Assembly: GCA_029194675.1 (NCBI GenBank)
Contig: JARFXP010000001.1
Span: 496,001 to 560,000 of the forward strand
Direction: 5' to 3'
Length of the DNA stretch: 64,000 nucleotides
Source: Nitrospira sp.
Lineage (GTDB): Bacteria > Nitrospirota > Nitrospiria > Nitrospirales > Nitrospiraceae
Shown one piece after another: positions 61,712 through 64,000 of the stretch. The translations under genes and the position numbers were made by a program. The stretch's first letter is position 1; each line of letters opens with the position of its first letter. The notes beneath the pieces are model-generated. The model saw only the letters and a program-made list of their open reading frames with translations. It was not told the origin of the DNA and searched no databases.

Positions 61712-62934
61712 TTCCACTCCGCCACCAAGCTGAGTTGGACGATATTCCGATCAAACGGGAAGCTTCCGGACGCCGAGACCTGCTGGAATTGACTGCGGGT
61801 ATAGGACAGGGTGGTGGTGAAGGTCTTACTAATCACGTAATTGAGGCTGGGTGAAACTACATAAGATTGAAAGTGTAAGGGCGGACCACCCGACACGGAG
61901 TTGTTGACTGCGTAACTCCCGCTCACCGACAGAGACAAGGGATCGGTTATCTGACGCCTCACCGTTGCACTTACGACTTGGCTCACCACCGGCGTCGCCG
62001 CCCCCAGGAAGCTCGGTGCGATATTTCGCGAATAGGACACCTGAAGGGCCGTGTACTCTCCACTCCACTCCAGGGAGGCAGCGGCCACTGGCTGCACGGT
62101 GCTGTTCGGGCTTACCGCTACGAACCCTCCGGCGACTCTACCCTGAACTGCGGGACTCATCGATCTGGCCCAGTTTGCGGTGGCTCCTTGCAAGGAAAAT
62201 CCGCCTTGGGTACCCCCAGGACCGAACGTTCCCCGTTGATACTGGTGGACGAGCGAGACGGTGTCGGACGGCGATGGTTTGGCCTCCAGTCCTGATGCCA
62301 CAGATTGAAAATCGGTATCGATAAGGCTTGCCTGAGCGGATCCGCCCGGAGCGGCAATTGGCTCTCCAAATCGCAATCGTTGGTCGGTATAGGTCGAGGT
62401 GACGCTCATCCATGGAGTGAGGGAATAGGAACCCTGCACCCTGGCGGTATTCCGGAAGGAGTTCGCTCGCTGTGCTTGAATTCCCGGTACAAACGCTTCT
62501 GAAATTTGGCTCCCACTGGTTGGAGGACCAAACGCCACCAGTTGAGGTGTGTAGACGAAGGAGTCGGTCACGTGTAATCCCAGCCCCTGGACAAGCCGGT
62601 TCATCGCACCGTCCAGGTTCAGATCCACAGATCCATTGCCCCCCACGTAACTGAGGTCAGGGTTCTTGGCATAGACTTCCCCTGTCGCTCCTCCACTGAC
62701 CACTCCTTTCACCCACTGACTCCTGCGGATCACTCTCAACTGCGGCGAAACCGTCGTGACATAGTCCTCAAGATTCGACCCAGCGACAAAGAAGACGTTG
62801 CTGTCATACCGCTCAGCCATCCGAAGCGACGGGATGATCTGCGTATCCGGCTCGGTAGAGGATTGCGCCTGCACCCGATCAGGAATTTGGATCGTCATTC
62901 CATACATAGCAACCAGGACAAGGCAGATTCTCAT
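61708..62934 (-). CDS. Outer-membrane beta-barrel protein of the exopolysaccharide locus
   Basis: About 408 residues. Signal (ICLVLVAMYGMTIQIPDRVQ-AQ), then an early PSLRMAERYDSNVFF segment and alternating amphipathic strands down to a terminal strand NIVQLSLVAEWK. It has the look of PEP-CTERM/exosortase-associated barrels that sit beside Wza-like genes, though the last residue is Lys and not Phe. ATG 62934 (AAGG seven bases before) is preferred to ATG 62955, whose GAGG is too close. It overlaps the next gene by four bases. Likely aids polymer export across the outer membrane. Confidence 0.75.
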   Translation of the reverse strand: MRICLVLVAMYGMTIQIPDRVQAQSSTEPDTQIIPSLRMAERYDSNVFFVAGSNLEDYVTTVSPQLRVIRRSQWVKGVVSGGATGEVYAKNPDLSYVGGNGSVDLNLDGAMNRLVQGLGLHVTDSFVYTPQLVAFGPPTSGSQISEAFVPGIQAQRANSFRNTARVQGSYSLTPWMSVTSTYTDQRLRFGEPIAAPGGSAQASLIDTDFQSVASGLEAKPSPSDTVSLVHQYQRGTFGPGGTQGGFSLQGATANWARSMSPAVQGRVAGGFVAVSPNSTVQPVAAASLEWSGEYTALQVSYSRNIAPSFLGAATPVVSQVVSATVRRQITDPLSLSVSGSYAVNNSVSGGPPLHFQSYVVSPSLNYVISKTFTTTLSYTRSQFQQVSASGSFPFDRNIVQLSLVAEWK

Positions 62935-62961
62935 CCCACGGCCTTGCCATCCCATGCCTCT

Positions 62962-63585
62962 TTACCATGCTCTACCAGGCACTACGACCATGTCGCCGGT
63001 CTTCAACACAAAATCTTTGATTTCTCCGTCTCCAGACAGCAGATCATCATACCGAGCAGGAATCTTGAATTCTTTGGAGCGGCCATCTTGCCCAACCACC
63101 GTGCGGCGGACTTGCATGTTGTTCTTCGCGGCATAAGTATTGAACCCACCTGCCATGGCGATCGCTTGCAGGACCGTTGCGCGCGACTTGAATTGATACT
63201 TACCCGACTTCGCAACGTCTCCCAAGACATACACATAGTAACTGTTGACCTCTTTGACTTTGACATGCACGGACGGCTTCTCCTTATATTCTTTCAGCCG
63301 TTCAGCAATGTGTGCGGCTAGCTCCTGGGCTGTTCGTCCACTCGCCATGACTTCTCCGATCAACGGCATCGAAATATGGCCGTCGGGCCGCACGACGACA
63401 TCTTTCTGTGTCAGCTCTTCACTGTGCCACACTGCGATGTCGAGCACGTCCTCAGGTCCCAGTACAAAATCCTTCTTTGCGCTGTTAGCTTCGGCGATGA
63501 CTTCGGCAGATGGTCCGGCGCAACCGACCGCACTTATCGTTATTGCGAGAATCAGCACGCCGATGAACGCTCTGACCATGCCCAT
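62962..63585 (-). CDS. Wza-like polysaccharide export lipoprotein (Poly_export + SLBB)
   Basis: 207 residues. Lipoprotein signal (FIGVLILAITISAVGC), polysaccharide-export domain (DFVLGPEDVLDIAVWHSEEL, VVVRPDGHISMPLIGEVMAS, GRTAQELAAHIAERLKEY) and one SLBB domain (YYVYVLGDVAKSGKYQF ... ATVLQAIAMAGGFNTYA). The protein is shorter than Wza and lacks its C-terminal membrane helix, as usual for exosortase-type loci. ATG 63585 has AGGA five bases upstream. It opens the run of exopolysaccharide genes that continues for over 35 kb on this strand. Confidence 0.9.
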   Translation of the reverse strand: MGMVRAFIGVLILAITISAVGCAGPSAEVIAEANSAKKDFVLGPEDVLDIAVWHSEELTQKDVVVRPDGHISMPLIGEVMASGRTAQELAAHIAERLKEYKEKPSVHVKVKEVNSYYVYVLGDVAKSGKYQFKSRATVLQAIAMAGGFNTYAAKNNMQVRRTVVGQDGRSKEFKIPARYDDLLSGDGEIKDFVLKTGDMVVVPGRAW

Positions 63586-63709
63586 CTCATTCCTGTTCAT
63601 GGCGAGAGCACCATGGACTCCGAGGGCACGACGACTTGATCGCCCAATTTCATCGCTTCGCTCGATACCCACAGGCATAACCATTCAATTCTTTGACGAC
63701 AATCGCCTC

Positions 63710-63991
63710 CTAACAATCTCCCCTCACATCTCTGATCAAGGCTGCCCGGAGTGTCGCATAATCAAGCGTGAGCTCCGCAAACTGTTTTTTCAGCTGTCGA
63801 TGTTCATCCTCGAGTGAGCGTAACCGCTCTTTATTATCCAGTTGTCGTTCCTTGATCAACTTCGCCCGCCACCGGTAGAGAGTGCTTATGGAAATCCCAT
63901 ACCGACGTGAGATCTCTCCGGCCATGTGACCGGAGTCCAGTTCCGAGATCATGCGTTGTATCTGATCTCGAGTAAAGCGGAGTTTGGGCAT
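63710..63991 (-). CDS. Orphan IS3-type OrfA / HTH protein
   Basis: 93 residues. FTRDQIQRMISELDSGHMAG and EISRRYGISISTLYRWRAKL form a transposase-type helix-turn-helix, followed by a coiled coil (ERLRSLEDEHRQLKKQFAEL) and YATLRAAL. The layout equals IS3 OrfA, but no OrfB or inverted repeats are seen within the window. It is intact, unlike the other transposase traces, and stands immediately upstream of the exopolysaccharide genes in the same direction, so it could be a domesticated regulator or simply an IS cut by the window edge. Confidence 0.75.
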   Translation of the reverse strand: MPKLRFTRDQIQRMISELDSGHMAGEISRRYGISISTLYRWRAKLIKERQLDNKERLRSLEDEHRQLKKQFAELTLDYATLRAALIRDVRGDC

Positions 63992-64000
63992 GAGTGCTAT

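Noticed and set aside
1-64000. rRNA, tRNA, prophage or intact insertion sequences
   Set aside because: None could be recognised by eye; only transposase fragments and one orphan OrfA-like gene are present. A dedicated RNA search would be needed to exclude small RNAs.

Overview
The window looks like chromosomal DNA of a Gram-negative, PEP-CTERM/exosortase-bearing bacterium, most probably a member of Nitrospira (Nitrospirota). This is inferred from the protein style, the exosortase/PrsR pair, a tripartite HME-RND pump and a GC-rich backbone with short hairpin repeats. No rRNA, tRNA, CRISPR array or intact insertion sequence was recognised. No database search was possible, so family names rest on motifs read in the translations.

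Left arm (1-18660). Mostly housekeeping and accessory genes: the end of a MoeB/ThiF-like activating enzyme and a JAMM (M67) peptidase with a REP-like hairpin element between them; a few small proteins (a frameshifted membrane protein, a DUF2283 pair, two small Cys-pair proteins); an MsbA-type ABC exporter; peptide deformylase; a HEAT-repeat secreted protein; and a TolC/adaptor/HME-RND operon whose start is preceded by a perfect 9-bp palindrome. On the plus strand glgC overlaps a Ski2-like helicase that is split into two genes in permuted order: the RecA2/C-terminal half comes first and the RecA1/N-terminal half second. A small membrane protein and an outer-membrane beta-barrel follow on the minus strand.

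Middle (18660-32500). A tandemly duplicated segment encodes, twice, a lipoprotein with one FN3-like domain carrying variable pentapeptide repeats and a secreted BACON-like plus FN3 protein. A small PEP-CTERM protein, a PrsR-type sigma-54 activator, a FemAB-like protein, an exosortase, a sugar transferase with a degenerate GGDEF-like domain, a Gfo/Idh oxidoreductase, a stand-alone degenerate GGDEF-like protein, a polysaccharide deacetylase and a secreted beta-helix protein follow. Good -24/-12 (sigma-54) promoter matches precede both lipoproteins and the beta-helix gene, and a weaker one precedes the PEP-CTERM gene. I infer that PrsR/RpoN co-regulates surface proteins with the exopolysaccharide locus.

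Right arm (32700-64000). An exopolysaccharide locus, almost all on the minus strand. From upstream to downstream it has a Wza-like export lipoprotein, an outer-membrane barrel, a fused Wzz/BY-kinase-like protein with an Asp-to-Asn change at Walker B, and sugar-nucleotide genes (two DegT aminotransferases, two hexapeptide acyltransferases, one SDR epimerase). A 1475-residue secreted multi-domain protein with near-identical 1-kb internal repeats, a Wzx flippase, an Alg14-Alg13 fusion, two GT4 and four GT2 glycosyltransferases, methyltransferases, an asparagine synthetase and a Wzy-like polymerase follow. The glycosyltransferase stretch (about 32.7-48.5 kb) is visibly more AT-rich and is punctuated by plus-strand remnants of IS3-type transposases, suggesting a patchwork built by transfer.
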